IMG/VR virus record: IMGVR_UViG_3300028299_000015
Span: 1-33,003 of that record
From: a virus
Direction: 5' to 3' (one strand)
DNA: 33,003 nucleotides
The notes below the pieces were generated by a model that was given only the letters and a program-made list of their open reading frames with translations, was not told the DNA's origin and searched no databases. The first letter of the stretch is position 1. Every line of letters begins with the position of its first letter. This document shows, in pieces, positions 1-6,748 of this stretch. The position numbers and the translations under genes were made by a program.

Positions 1-134
1 TATTGCATCACATAAAAAGCGGTCTTGCCGTTTAAGACTGAGCCAGCGCGATCAAAATAGTAAGCGTTGTTGGAATTTTTGGAAATCCGAACATAACCCT
101 GACTACTAATACTATTTTGTGATTGACTTCTCAT
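1..134 (-). CDS. Partial structural (tail/fibre-like) protein, 3' end outside window
   Basis: A reading frame opens with ATG at 134 and runs off the left edge. The visible 44 residues begin MRSQSQNSISSQGYVRISK and are rich in Ser, Asn and Gln. The gene starts 10 bases after the stop of the upstream structural gene, as the last visible member of the tail-side gene run. The short polar, beta-prone sequence fits a fibre or virion surface protein, but no family is recognised. Only the N-terminus is seen, so function is inferred from position alone. Confidence 0.5.
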   Translation of the reverse strand, partial: MRSQSQNSISSQGYVRISKNSNNAYYFDRAGSVLNGKTAFYVMQ

Positions 135-143
135 TGGGATTTA

Positions 144-710
144 TTATTTAACATCTAACATTTCACTGCCGATATATTTACCGATAGCGGCAGAATATTC
201 AAAAGTTATCACATCAATAGCGTTGTTGGTTGTGGTTAAAGTTATAAATACTCCATCTGGCCAATAAGGCACTGGGTCAAAAGTAACAGTTCCAGCCTCA
301 CCTGCCGCTGGTTGTTTTAGATTTAGAATATAACGACCGCCACTTAAAGGATTTGTTAAAGTTATCGTATTCGCCCCAGCGTCTAAAACCATATAATGGA
401 CATTTCCATCGTTCCAATTCACAGTTACCGCACCTGTATCTACCGTGTCAGTTACTTCAGTGGAAGCGTATTGAGTGGTTGTGCTTCTACCTCTACCAGT
501 TACCAAATCAAAAGTGTCTGCTTCGGCGGTTAAATAAGTAGAAGTATCCAAACCAAGTAAACCAGCGGTAACTTTCATTAACCCAGTTCCATCTCCCAAA
601 TCAGTAAATGTTTGAGGTGTGCTTTGGTCAAGTTTAACATAACCAGATAAATCTGGCGACGGATTAACCCAATCCGGCCTTCCTGTAAATGGATTATATT
701 TAAGGCCCAT
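144..710 (-). CDS. Probable tail fibre or virion surface protein
   Basis: A 188-residue protein rich in Thr, Gly, Asp and Val. The segment GYVKLDQSTPQTFTDLGDGT near residues 23-42 resembles the short strands and linkers often found in phage tail-fibre proteins, and the C-terminal half (about 90-188) looks like an all-beta domain. No catalytic motif is visible. It starts one base downstream of the preceding 85-aa gene, so the two are probably translated from one message. The start has no Shine-Dalgarno sequence, only an A/T-rich leader. Assignment as a fibre or decoration protein is by composition and place among other structural genes. Confidence 0.55.
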   Translation of the reverse strand: MGLKYNPFTGRPDWVNPSPDLSGYVKLDQSTPQTFTDLGDGTGLMKVTAGLLGLDTSTYLTAEADTFDLVTGRGRSTTTQYASTEVTDTVDTGAVTVNWNDGNVHYMVLDAGANTITLTNPLSGGRYILNLKQPAAGEAGTVTFDPVPYWPDGVFITLTTTNNAIDVITFEYSAAIGKYIGSEMLDVK

Positions 711-711
711 A

Positions 712-969
712 TTATGATTTGGTTACAGTTAATAGTTTGTCTTTAGTTGAATCGGTGTAAACAATAGTAAGAGTCGCTACCGTTGATCCGCCCGCGCCAC
801 CAGTCTTAAAAGTATAAACCTCTGTATCCCCGCTAGGATAAGCTACTGAGATATAATCATGAATCGGAATCGATAGCCCCGGTATTTTATTGAGCGTATC
901 TTCCTTTCCCGGAGTCATCAATGTGCCATCGCTTTCCTCGATTTGTATTCTTGTTGATCGATCGCTCAT
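712..969 (-). CDS. Small structural protein, unknown
   Basis: An 85-residue protein. Its N-terminal 30 residues are charged and polar; the rest alternates in a beta-strand pattern (SGDTEVYTFKTGGAGGSTVATLTIVYTD). This layout is common for small phage proteins that accompany fibre genes, but I recognise no named family. It lies between a coiled-coil gene and a fibre-like gene on the same strand with short spacing. The leader is AAATAATTT directly before ATG, close to the 13-mer found at four other starts in this window. Confidence 0.6.
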   Translation of the reverse strand: MSDRSTRIQIEESDGTLMTPGKEDTLNKIPGLSIPIHDYISVAYPSGDTEVYTFKTGGAGGSTVATLTIVYTDSTKDKLLTVTKS

Positions 970-987
970 AAATTATTTTATTAAAAA

Positions 988-1827
988 TTAAATATCACAT
1001 TCTAGCCCCGCGCGCTCGTAGTATTTTTTTATTTTTTCTGTCTTCGTGTCCAAGTCATTCTCTCTTTTAATCAGACCAAGAATAACATTTTTCTTCTCTT
1101 TTATCTCCGCATCCGCTTCTTTAATCGCCAACTTTCTAAGGGCCATTTGATTGTCTATTTCTTTTAATTCAAATTGTGCGTTAGAAATCTGTATCCTTTG
1201 TCCTTCTATATCTCCGCGATTATTTATGATAATTGTTTTTTGTTGGCCGATTGTCAATCCTATATTTTTCAAATCGTCCTCTAGCTTTATTAACTTCCCC
1301 GTTTCCTGTTTTATCCCATCTGTCAGAATTTGCTCAGTTTTCTCCAATTTGGCTAATTGCCTTGTTTTTTCCTTCAAGTCGTCCTCTAGATGCCTCAAAT
1401 TCGTTGCTACGTTCGCGCTGGTGGCCTCTTGCTTCTGATTGTCGAGTAATGACTCAGCTCTAAGATTATCGAACGTAATGCGCGCAGTTTTTATCAATTC
1501 GCGCAGAGCATTTAGTCTTTCTTGCTCCGTCAATAAAATTTCTGCGTTTTGTTTTGAAGTCTCCGCAAACACATCAAGGGCCTTATTTAGGGCCCCATTT
1601 TTTTCTTCTTTTTGTTTCTCCAGAGATAAAATATCTTTTTTTAATTTGTCAACTTCTCCAACCAATTCGCCTATTTGAGATATCAGTTCCTTCGACTCTT
1701 TGCTTTTATTTTTTATTGTTTGTTGTATTTTTTCCAATTCCCCTTTTGCCGAATTCAAAGCATTCATGACCATTGCTAATTTTTCCTCTTCCGGAGTCTG
1801 CTTCGTCGGATAAAAAATCTTTGTCAT
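988..1827 (-). CDS. Long coiled-coil protein
   Basis: A 279-residue protein that is almost wholly alpha-helical coiled coil from about residue 12 to 265: dense Lys, Glu, Leu, Ile and Gln, and no proline over most of the length. It has no signal peptide or membrane segment. Placed among capsid and tail-side genes, it may be a rod, fibre shaft, chaperone or scaffold. Opposite-strand ORFs over this gene are shadows of its repetitive codons. The gene ends shortly before the 85-aa structural gene and follows a beta-rich 130-aa protein. Exact role unknown. Confidence 0.75.
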   Translation of the reverse strand: MTKIFYPTKQTPEEEKLAMVMNALNSAKGELEKIQQTIKNKSKESKELISQIGELVGEVDKLKKDILSLEKQKEEKNGALNKALDVFAETSKQNAEILLTEQERLNALRELIKTARITFDNLRAESLLDNQKQEATSANVATNLRHLEDDLKEKTRQLAKLEKTEQILTDGIKQETGKLIKLEDDLKNIGLTIGQQKTIIINNRGDIEGQRIQISNAQFELKEIDNQMALRKLAIKEADAEIKEKKNVILGLIKRENDLDTKTEKIKKYYERAGLECDI

Positions 1828-1836
1828 AAAAATTTG

Positions 1837-2229
1837 TTAGTTGTTTAATCCTTTTACCTTCAGCGTCAAGTATCCGGCCGACCATGAGCTAATAATCGCG
1901 CAGATCCATTTCATGCCGCTGACGTTTGCCTCATACTGCCGATTGGCATCTGCCGCGCTGAACGCTACTCCGGTATTGCCGGTGACAGCCGAACCACTCT
2001 GGAGATCTATCACTGCGATATAGTTCCAGTGATTTGTCGGCGATTGCGCCGCACTAAAGTCCGGGCAAGTGTCAGACAAAGAACCTTGAAATTTTACCGT
2101 CATATTTGCGCTCCCGGTTGTTCCCAACTGAAGCATGACCGTTTCAAAGTCTTCACACAGAAACGACAGTCCCGCCCCATCAGCATTTTTCGCGTTGAAT
2201 ATTGTAATGAGATCGCTAGTGTTTCGCAT
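1837..2229 (-). CDS. Beta-rich virion protein, possible decoration or tail component
   Basis: A 130-residue protein with alternating hydrophobic residues and many Gly, Ser and Thr. Segments such as ETVMLQLGTTGSANMTVKFQG and YLTLKVKGL read as beta strands of a sandwich or jelly roll. It has no signal peptide or membrane helix. Such small beta proteins near the capsid and tail genes are often head decoration or tail-tube-associated proteins. I do not recognise a specific family. The leader is A/T-rich with no Shine-Dalgarno site. Confidence 0.55.
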   Translation of the reverse strand: MRNTSDLITIFNAKNADGAGLSFLCEDFETVMLQLGTTGSANMTVKFQGSLSDTCPDFSAAQSPTNHWNYIAVIDLQSGSAVTGNTGVAFSAADANRQYEANVSGMKWICAIISSWSAGYLTLKVKGLNN

Positions 2230-2260
2230 AATGTTATTTGTTAAAAATTAAGACCCATCC

Positions 2261-2521
2261 TTATTTTACTCTAATAAATTTTCTACTCAAAAACTTAATA
2301 AACCAGATATTCACAGCTAGAACGAATGTATAGCCGTATATCCCCTTCGCATTTCTCGGCCGGCCATCTCCCAGTCCACTATTCATTATCATTGAATTAT
2401 CTCCATAGATAGAGTCAATGCTAGAATAGTCCCGGCACCAAAAGACATCCCACCCTATTTTCGCGCCCTGCAGTTCCGACACATCCCTCGCGGTGTGCGG
2501 CAATCTTCTAATGAATTTCAT
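2261..2521 (-). CDS. Small protein with a C-terminal hydrophobic segment, unknown
   Basis: An 86-residue protein. Residues about 60-77 (GYTFVLAVNIWFIKFLSRKF) form a hydrophobic stretch followed by basic residues, so a single membrane or virion-core anchor is possible. The N-terminal 55 residues are polar and aromatic. It follows a 30-residue charged peptide gene and precedes a beta-rich structural gene. No family recognised; existence is supported by gene packing and strand. Confidence 0.5.
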   Translation of the reverse strand: MKFIRRLPHTARDVSELQGAKIGWDVFWCRDYSSIDSIYGDNSMIMNSGLGDGRPRNAKGIYGYTFVLAVNIWFIKFLSRKFIRVK

Positions 2522-2534
2522 AATTTTTTTTTAT

Positions 2535-2627
2535 TTATTTTTTTTCAGAAGATTCAAGGTCCTCAAAGTATTTTTCATCTTTGACAACCTCAACCTCTGT
2601 TGATTTTTTCTTTTTCTCTTTAGCCAT
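2535..2627 (-). CDS. Very small, highly charged peptide
   Basis: A 30-codon frame beginning MAKEKKKKSTEVEVV and ending ESSEKK then TAA. It fills the gap between the beta-helix gene and the 86-aa gene on the same strand. Lys and Glu make up most of the peptide. Many phage structural operons carry such short charged peptides, whose role is usually unknown. Support is limited to a good position and a clean frame with A/T-rich leader, so it could be untranslated. Confidence 0.4.
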   Translation of the reverse strand: MAKEKKKKSTEVEVVKDEKYFEDLESSEKK

Positions 2628-2701
2628 ATAGATTTGATGTTAAGTTGCTTAGACCGGGCCTTATTAAGGGAAGACCCGGGGAAACCCGACTTTTATTGTC
2701 T

Positions 2702-3808
2702 TTATGCTTCAGCACCGGCTGCGGCTTCTGAGATAAATGAGTTGCTAGCGACAGTCGCCGATCCAGCGAATCCATACGTATTTCCAGACACCCAGTCACC
2801 AGTCGATAAAATCATTGGATTGTCACATGCAAAGTAATTACCAACTACACCGACCACTCCTCCACCAGTAGCATTCGAATTCTTAATACCAGCCGTTGCC
2901 ACCTTTCCATATCCATCCCTGAATGAATTACTTCTTATCAGAGTCGTTAAGCAAGAATTAGCATCACCATAAATCCAAATACCGTACGCAGCATCGCCCA
3001 TCGCGAAATCATTATCCTTAATGATAGTATTCTCGTTCGAAGCGTTGCCTGGCCACATGGCTATACCGGCGTAAGTTTGGTTATAGAATATATTGTCCGA
3101 TATTCTAGTGCCCATTTTAGCTCCATCTAGAACAATGCCGTAGTTACCCGATCTGAAGTGGTTGTGATGGATATAGCATCCATGAGCGGTTTCTGTGGTG
3201 TATCCACAGCTCGTACTGTATAAACCGCCACCGATGTACATTCCAGCATGACCGCCATCAGCATCAAGCAAGAAACCAGCGATTTCAACACCCTTTGAGA
3301 GGTTGGTGAAAGTAGCGCCAGTCGCTCCGCCTAGACCTAACGCGCCAATAGGATAGAGAGTCGTGGCATCAGACGATCTCATCTGAGCCATGTAGTTTCC
3401 TAACCCATCCCGGCCACTAGGTCCGAATATCTTCAGACCAATATGACCATAAATGAGCACATTCTCTTTCCACTTACCGGGCCCGACGAGAATTACATCT
3501 CCTCTAGCGCCATTATATAAATCAGCGCCAGTGTCTAGGTTCTTGATATATGTTTGAGTAGCGTCCACAGCGGCCTGAATGGTAGAATGAAATCGAACGA
3601 CTCCGTCTTTGTCGACAGGAAATTCGTTCTTAACGTCAGAGTACCAATTAGCCGGATTTCTCACGCTTTGAGTTGTCGTGTCTTGCCACGATCTGACGTG
3701 TTCCGCGAGAGGATTGACCGCGAAGAAAACTCTTCCGCAAACACCTAAGTTGTCGAAAGATATTGCCTTCGAGACCGCTCCGTATCTGCTAAATTGTGAT
3801 TCGTTCAT
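2702..3808 (-). CDS. Right-handed beta-helix virion protein
   Basis: A 368-residue protein. From about residue 90 to 340 it shows the parallel beta-helix (pectate-lyase-like) rung pattern: repeated short strands with Asn, Asp and Gly turns, such as GCYIHHNHFRSGNYGIVLDG and TIIKDNDFAMGDAAYGIWIYG. This fold is used in phage tailspikes, capsid-bound fibres and carbohydrate-binding proteins. It has no signal peptide. It lies directly downstream of the capsid gene, so a head fibre or decoration role is as plausible as a tailspike. The N-terminal 80 residues would be the attachment region. No catalytic residues can be assigned safely. Confidence 0.8.
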   Translation of the reverse strand: MNESQFSRYGAVSKAISFDNLGVCGRVFFAVNPLAEHVRSWQDTTTQSVRNPANWYSDVKNEFPVDKDGVVRFHSTIQAAVDATQTYIKNLDTGADLYNGARGDVILVGPGKWKENVLIYGHIGLKIFGPSGRDGLGNYMAQMRSSDATTLYPIGALGLGGATGATFTNLSKGVEIAGFLLDADGGHAGMYIGGGLYSTSCGYTTETAHGCYIHHNHFRSGNYGIVLDGAKMGTRISDNIFYNQTYAGIAMWPGNASNENTIIKDNDFAMGDAAYGIWIYGDANSCLTTLIRSNSFRDGYGKVATAGIKNSNATGGGVVGVVGNYFACDNPMILSTGDWVSGNTYGFAGSATVASNSFISEAAAGAEA

Positions 3809-3909
3809 AAATTAAATTTTATGCTTCTATTTAGCTCCACCCGCCGACCTCAAATATAACGACTTTTGATTTTTTAAATTATATTCTCGCAAGCTAAATA
3901 GTTATATTA

Positions 3910-3937
3910 GCCAACCTTCTTTATCAAGATTGGTTTA
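3910..3937 (-). terminator. Imperfect hairpin just after the capsid gene
   Basis: Immediately after the capsid stop codon the minus strand reads AGCC, AACC, a two-base bulge, TCTT, a short loop, AAGA, GGTT, GGCT. This forms an imperfect stem of about 12 pairs. There is no strong T-run after it, so it may be an mRNA 3' stabiliser or weak terminator rather than a classical intrinsic terminator. It separates the capsid gene from the beta-helix gene across about 125 non-coding bases (3809-3934). Confidence 0.35.
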
Positions 3938-4939
3938 GGCTACACTGTCCCCACTGGAGAACTTCGTCCAGGCAGCACCGACGCAGGTGATACCATAACC
4001 AGCTCGGTTACGGAAATCCCAGTCATCGGTTTGAACGTCTTCAGCGTTGCCATTCGCCACAGGAGGAATCATATGGGGAGATTCCCATTCACCGAAGAAG
4101 AGCGAACTCATCGCGGTGGATGCGATTCCCCAATATTTACTCTTGGTCGAATCAGGAGCGCCAGCGGCAGTCAACGCCACTCTCGGAAGAATGACGTGCC
4201 TGTATTTACCAACGTAGTTGTTAAATACACCTGCATGCGCGGCATCCGGAGAAGCAGTTGATTTCAAATATTCTCGGACAGTGTTGACCGTGTTGGGGTC
4301 ATCAGTGGTCCATAGAACATCGAATACTGCTCCTGGTTTAGCTTCGCCGAGTTGGTTATAAGTATCAGTTATAATCAACTTCTCCATTAACTCCAAAGCT
4401 CCTTTTGAAAGCTGTGGGTTATTGGCCAGACGATTTCTGTAGGTTGTGCCCGATCCCTTCAATGTGTGCAAGGTATAGAACAGTGCGAATGTGTCACCAG
4501 TACTAACATCGATGGTTCTACCATCTCTGTCGGTATATGACTGCGCTGTTCCGAAAGTGAACCGGTGGCTCAGATCCAAGTCAATGCTATTCGGACCCTT
4601 CTGACCAGCAGCGAGTAATGTGCTGATTATTTCAGGATACTTGTTCTCATCTCTCATCTCAAAAGTAATCCCTACGTTTTCAGCTACTCTATACTTAGTC
4701 ATGGTCTTGGTATAGCCCTGTTGAATCTTACCGCGAGCCGCTTGATCGCCTTCGCCTTTGTAGCTCAAGTATTCGTTAGTATCGATTTCACTAAACTCTC
4801 GTGTGTTACCAGTATTCTTGGTAACGGGAACTCTCTTTACTAATCCAGAATTGAGCATCGCAGGCACGATCGAGGTATAACCCTTGATCCAGATAACTGT
4901 TGCCAATTTTACGAAGTCACCAAAACTTATTGTATTCAA
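3935..4939 (-). CDS. Probable major capsid protein (no ATG start)
   Basis: A 334-residue protein with the size, composition and place of a phage major capsid protein: after terminase, portal, scaffold-like and decoration-like genes. It has no signal peptide or membrane segment. The region TREFSEIDTNEYLSYKGEGD leads into a long alpha/beta body. The start is unusual: the frame has no ATG. The nearest initiator is TTG at 4939, and the frame stays open 18 codons further upstream to the TAA of an HNH gene in the same frame. The first in-frame Met (about residue 28) would remove part of the N-terminal helix. The true N-terminus may be TTG-initiated or may have been disturbed by the HNH insertion. 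The capsid call rests on context and overall look, not on a search. Confidence 0.75.
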   Translation of the reverse strand: MNTISFGDFVKLATVIWIKGYTSIVPAMLNSGLVKRVPVTKNTGNTREFSEIDTNEYLSYKGEGDQAARGKIQQGYTKTMTKYRVAENVGITFEMRDENKYPEIISTLLAAGQKGPNSIDLDLSHRFTFGTAQSYTDRDGRTIDVSTGDTFALFYTLHTLKGSGTTYRNRLANNPQLSKGALELMEKLIITDTYNQLGEAKPGAVFDVLWTTDDPNTVNTVREYLKSTASPDAAHAGVFNNYVGKYRHVILPRVALTAAGAPDSTKSKYWGIASTAMSSLFFGEWESPHMIPPVANGNAEDVQTDDWDFRNRAGYGITCVGAAWTKFSSGDSVA

Positions 4940-4952
4940 TTCGATATTGATT

Positions 4953-4987
4953 CTAATTAACTTCGCGTAATTAACTGCATTTTGTTG
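4953..4987 (+). repeat. Inverted repeat, left arm, flanking an HNH gene
   Basis: The plus strand here contains CTAATTAAC followed by TAATTAACTGCATTTTGTTG. The same two blocks occur on the minus strand at 5531-5499. The shared 20-mer is identical and the arms differ only in the short link between the blocks. In the transcript the two arms could pair as a long stem with the HNH frame in its loop. This arm overlaps the region just before the capsid start. Confidence 0.85.
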
Positions 4988-4993
4988 AATATT

Positions 4994-5428
4994 TTATTTT
5001 AAGAATTCCTCTAATTGTTCCCGCGTATTATTTTTCTTGCCATATTTCTTATGAAATTCTCTATGAGCCTTTTCTGACAGAGTAATTCCATTATCGAGAG
5101 CAAGTCGTAATTCGGGATATTGAGAAAAGTTTTTGATATGATGTGGATGTAGATATTCTCCTTTTATACCATACTTTTGACATGTCCAATTGTCTCTGGC
5201 AAAAATTGCTTCACGCCATAGTCTATATTCTATTTTTGCCTTAAATATTTTTGACTCAGAGCTACTTCCGTTTTTCCAATTCCAGTGATTTTTCCCTCTA
5301 ATGTTGTCTCTTATCTTACCCCTGAAAATAGATGGTTTACCTTTCTGGAATCCATGAGTGTTCCCTATGGCAGACTTACTCATATGTTTTTTATGTATAT
5401 CGGTTTGTTTATATCCCTTTTTTGGCAT
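4994..5428 (-). CDS. HNH homing endonuclease in front of the capsid gene
   Basis: A 144-residue free-standing HNH endonuclease. The N-terminus (about 1-55) has basic NUMOD-like DNA-binding character. The core holds HHIKNFSQYPELRLALDNGI (catalytic His-His, then Asn) followed by HREFHKKYG. Its C-terminus EQLEEFLK is shared with the HNH at 16863-17438, so the two are paralogues. An AGAGG site lies 8 bases before the ATG. It stops 54 bases before the capsid TTG, in the same frame, and lies between two inverted repeat arms. These enzymes nick or cut DNA and spread their own gene; no structural role is expected. Confidence 0.93.
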   Translation of the reverse strand: MPKKGYKQTDIHKKHMSKSAIGNTHGFQKGKPSIFRGKIRDNIRGKNHWNWKNGSSSESKIFKAKIEYRLWREAIFARDNWTCQKYGIKGEYLHPHHIKNFSQYPELRLALDNGITLSEKAHREFHKKYGKKNNTREQLEEFLK

Positions 5429-5429
5429 A

Positions 5430-5495
5430 TTAAACCTCTAATTGGATTAAATTACCAATTCTTTTCTTAGTTGTTTCCATGTCAAATGATTTCAT
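5430..5495 (-). other. 21-codon leader frame before the HNH gene
   Basis: An ATG frame, MKSFDMETTKKRIGNLIQLEV then TAA, lies between the right inverted-repeat arm and the HNH start, ending one base before it. Its last codons contain the AGAGG that serves the HNH. It could be a coupling leader peptide, chance, or the displaced 5' end of the capsid gene. Nothing in the peptide itself decides this. Confidence 0.25.
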
Positions 5496-5498
5496 AGT

Positions 5499-5531
5499 CA
5501 ACAAAATGCAGTTAATTACTTCGTTAATTAG
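5499..5531 (-). repeat. Inverted repeat, right arm, flanking an HNH gene
   Basis: Read on the minus strand this is CTAATTAAC, a 4-base link, then TAATTAACTGCATTTTGTTG, matching the arm at 4953-4987 in opposite orientation. The distance between arms is 511 bases and is filled by the HNH gene. Each arm also has an internal TAATTA/TAATTA self-pairing. This is either a terminal-inverted-repeat-like boundary of the inserted unit or a duplicated leader hairpin. Confidence 0.85.
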
Positions 5532-5627
5532 CCAATTACATATGTGTAATATCTTGGTCTGCGGATAGCGGAGTGATTGTTTACCCGCTAACTTTTCGAC
5601 ACAGACATTAGCATATGATCATGCGCT
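5532..5627 (-). promoter_or_regulatory. Structured leader between decoration-like gene and HNH/capsid
   Basis: This stretch between the 141-aa gene and the right inverted repeat has no gene. On the minus strand it contains three small hairpins: a near-palindrome GCATGATCATATGC, AGCGG with CCGCT around a 13-base loop, and ATTACA-CATA-TGTAAT. It is probably the native leader of the capsid message, now separated from the capsid gene by the HNH insertion. I see no convincing -35/-10 pair. Confidence 0.35.
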
Positions 5628-6053
5628 CTAGGTGGTGCCTTTTCCGCCCGGACCGATGTTGAGAATAACCTCAGCTTTGGTCGTGGATAGATATTTCGTT
5701 ATCTGAACAATGTCGTACGTTGAACTGGCGCGACTAACATGAAGTGAATCAGTTAAATCGCAGTACAGACCTACATCCGCCACTACTAGAGTAGCGGTAA
5801 CGTCCGCAGTCCAAGTGACATAATTCTCTAACGGAACTTCCACCGGCAATAATCTCGCAACAGCGTAATCATCGTCGGTCGCAGCGACTGCTTTGCGCAG
5901 TACTCCGGCCGTTGCCTCATTCGCAGTCGTAGAAGTTGCCGCGATTAACGTACCGCTGTCCCAGCAGACCAATGAATGATCTGATAGAGCACCGGCTGAC
6001 GCAGCCACAGGGAGATACATGATTTTCGTTCGTCCTTGTTTTCGTATAAACAT
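5628..6053 (-). CDS. Probable head decoration or capsid-accessory protein
   Basis: A 141-residue protein placed immediately before the capsid gene, a usual place for head decoration proteins. It is rich in Ala, Thr and Val (SAGALSDHSLVCWDSGTLIA, VARLLPVEVPLENYVTW) and reads as a small beta barrel. It has no signal peptide or membrane segment. The start at 6053 (MFIRKQGRTK) is chosen as the longest; a second Met lies 11 codons in. Family not recognised with certainty. Confidence 0.6.
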   Translation of the reverse strand: MFIRKQGRTKIMYLPVAASAGALSDHSLVCWDSGTLIAATSTTANEATAGVLRKAVAATDDDYAVARLLPVEVPLENYVTWTADVTATLVVADVGLYCDLTDSLHVSRASSTYDIVQITKYLSTTKAEVILNIGPGGKGTT

Positions 6054-6129
6054 ATGCGTTTTTTTGTTACACTAACCCAATCTACTTCGACTTTAAAATT
6101 AGTTAGATTGTACCCTTATTTTTTTTCCA

Positions 6130-6166
6130 CGAGATTAAGCGTCTTCTCTGACGTTGTGGTATCTCG
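6130..6166 (-). other. Stem with internal loop downstream of the tRNA
   Basis: CGAGAT pairs with ATCTCG, then across a small internal loop AGCGTC pairs with GACGTT (one G-U), closed by a six-base loop. It lies 23 bases beyond the tRNA 3' end in the gene-free stretch before the decoration-like gene. It may help tRNA 3' processing or stabilise the message. No T-run follows on the minus strand, so it is not a classical terminator. Confidence 0.4.
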
Positions 6167-6188
6167 CCTTAACGCCGGCGATGAGCGA

Positions 6189-6263
6189 TGGTTGCGGGAG
6201 AAGGATTTGCACCTCCGGTCTCGGCGTTATGAGCGCCGCGAACTGCTACTGTTCCATCCCGCT
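6189..6263 (-). tRNA. Initiator-type tRNA-Met (CAT) with encoded CCA
   Basis: A 75-base cloverleaf. Acceptor positions 2-7 are GCGGGA with TCCCGC; position 1:72 is an A-A mismatch; the D stem is GAAC/GTTC; the anticodon stem is CGGCG/CGCCG with loop CTCATAA (anticodon CAT); the T stem is GGAGG/CCTTC; the end is ACCA. The unpaired 1:72 position and the A11-U24 pair are bacterial initiator features, and the general layout follows tRNA-fMet. Deviations: the three anticodon-stem GC pairs are not in GGG/CCC orientation, the D loop (AGTAGCA) lacks the GG pair, and the T loop is TGCAAAT instead of TTC-. It lies between head genes and is flanked by two hairpins. Confidence 0.88.
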
Positions 6264-6268
6264 TTATT

Positions 6269-6297
6269 GGGCAAGTTAATTTTAGTTTAACCTGCCC
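6269..6297 (-). other. Strong hairpin immediately 5' of the tRNA
   Basis: GGGCAGGTTAA pairs with TTAACTTGCCC over 11 pairs (one G-U) with a 7-base loop. It starts 7 bases after the stop of the 146-aa gene and ends 5 bases before the tRNA. There is no T-run after it on the minus strand, so a processing or mRNA 3'-protection element is more likely than an intrinsic terminator. Confidence 0.6.
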
Positions 6298-6303
6298 GCT
6301 ATG

Positions 6304-6744
6304 CTATTCCCCGAGTTGTTCAAGAATTCCCACTAGCGTTCTCAATTGCCACTCCGGTATTGGTTGCCTCTCTGCGACATTCTGCCCTGGAACACTCTTT
6401 GCTGTTATGCTTAGCAAGAAACCCTTCAAGAACACTGTTTGATCTAACGTCAATTCAATCTGTTTCTTATCGTTCATCCATCCTTCCGTGAATTTATCTT
6501 TCAACTTAAGAAATAACTTATAGTCCTTCAGATCGTATAACCGAGTGTCAAACTTCATGAATAGTCCGTTCAATAATCCCATGTAGTCATCTCGCTTGTA
6601 CACCTTCTCTCCGTTCAAATCTTTTACCTGCTTCCCCTTTTTATCTATTCCTTCTTCTTGGACCATATCGATGACTATCGGTTTGATCTTGTTCTCCGGC
6701 GCCACAGATGACGCGCCAGTATCTTTCATTTGTTCTTTGCTCAT
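6304..6744 (-). CDS. Head-module protein of unknown function
   Basis: A 146-residue soluble protein, Lys- and Asp-rich in the first 50 residues (MVQEEGIDKKGKQVKDLNGE) and helical afterwards (FLKGFLLSITAKSVPG, QLRTLVGILEQL). It lies four bases after the 145-aa gene and just before the tRNA, within the head gene block. It could be a head-completion or tail-assembly factor, but nothing in the sequence names it. The pair with the upstream 145-aa gene is probably a co-translated unit. Confidence 0.6.
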   Translation of the reverse strand: MSKEQMKDTGASSVAPENKIKPIVIDMVQEEGIDKKGKQVKDLNGEKVYKRDDYMGLLNGLFMKFDTRLYDLKDYKLFLKLKDKFTEGWMNDKKQIELTLDQTVFLKGFLLSITAKSVPGQNVAERQPIPEWQLRTLVGILEQLGE

Positions 6745-6748
6745 AAGT

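Noticed and set aside
4953-5531. Group I intron carrying the HNH gene
   Set aside because: The non-coding flanks are short and I cannot find the P3-P8 core helices or conserved P/Q/R/S segments; the inverted repeats alone do not make an intron. It is left open as an RNA-removal hypothesis only.
4953-5531. Insertion sequence
   Set aside because: It has inverted repeats, but no transposase and no clear target-site duplication; the only gene is an HNH endonuclease.
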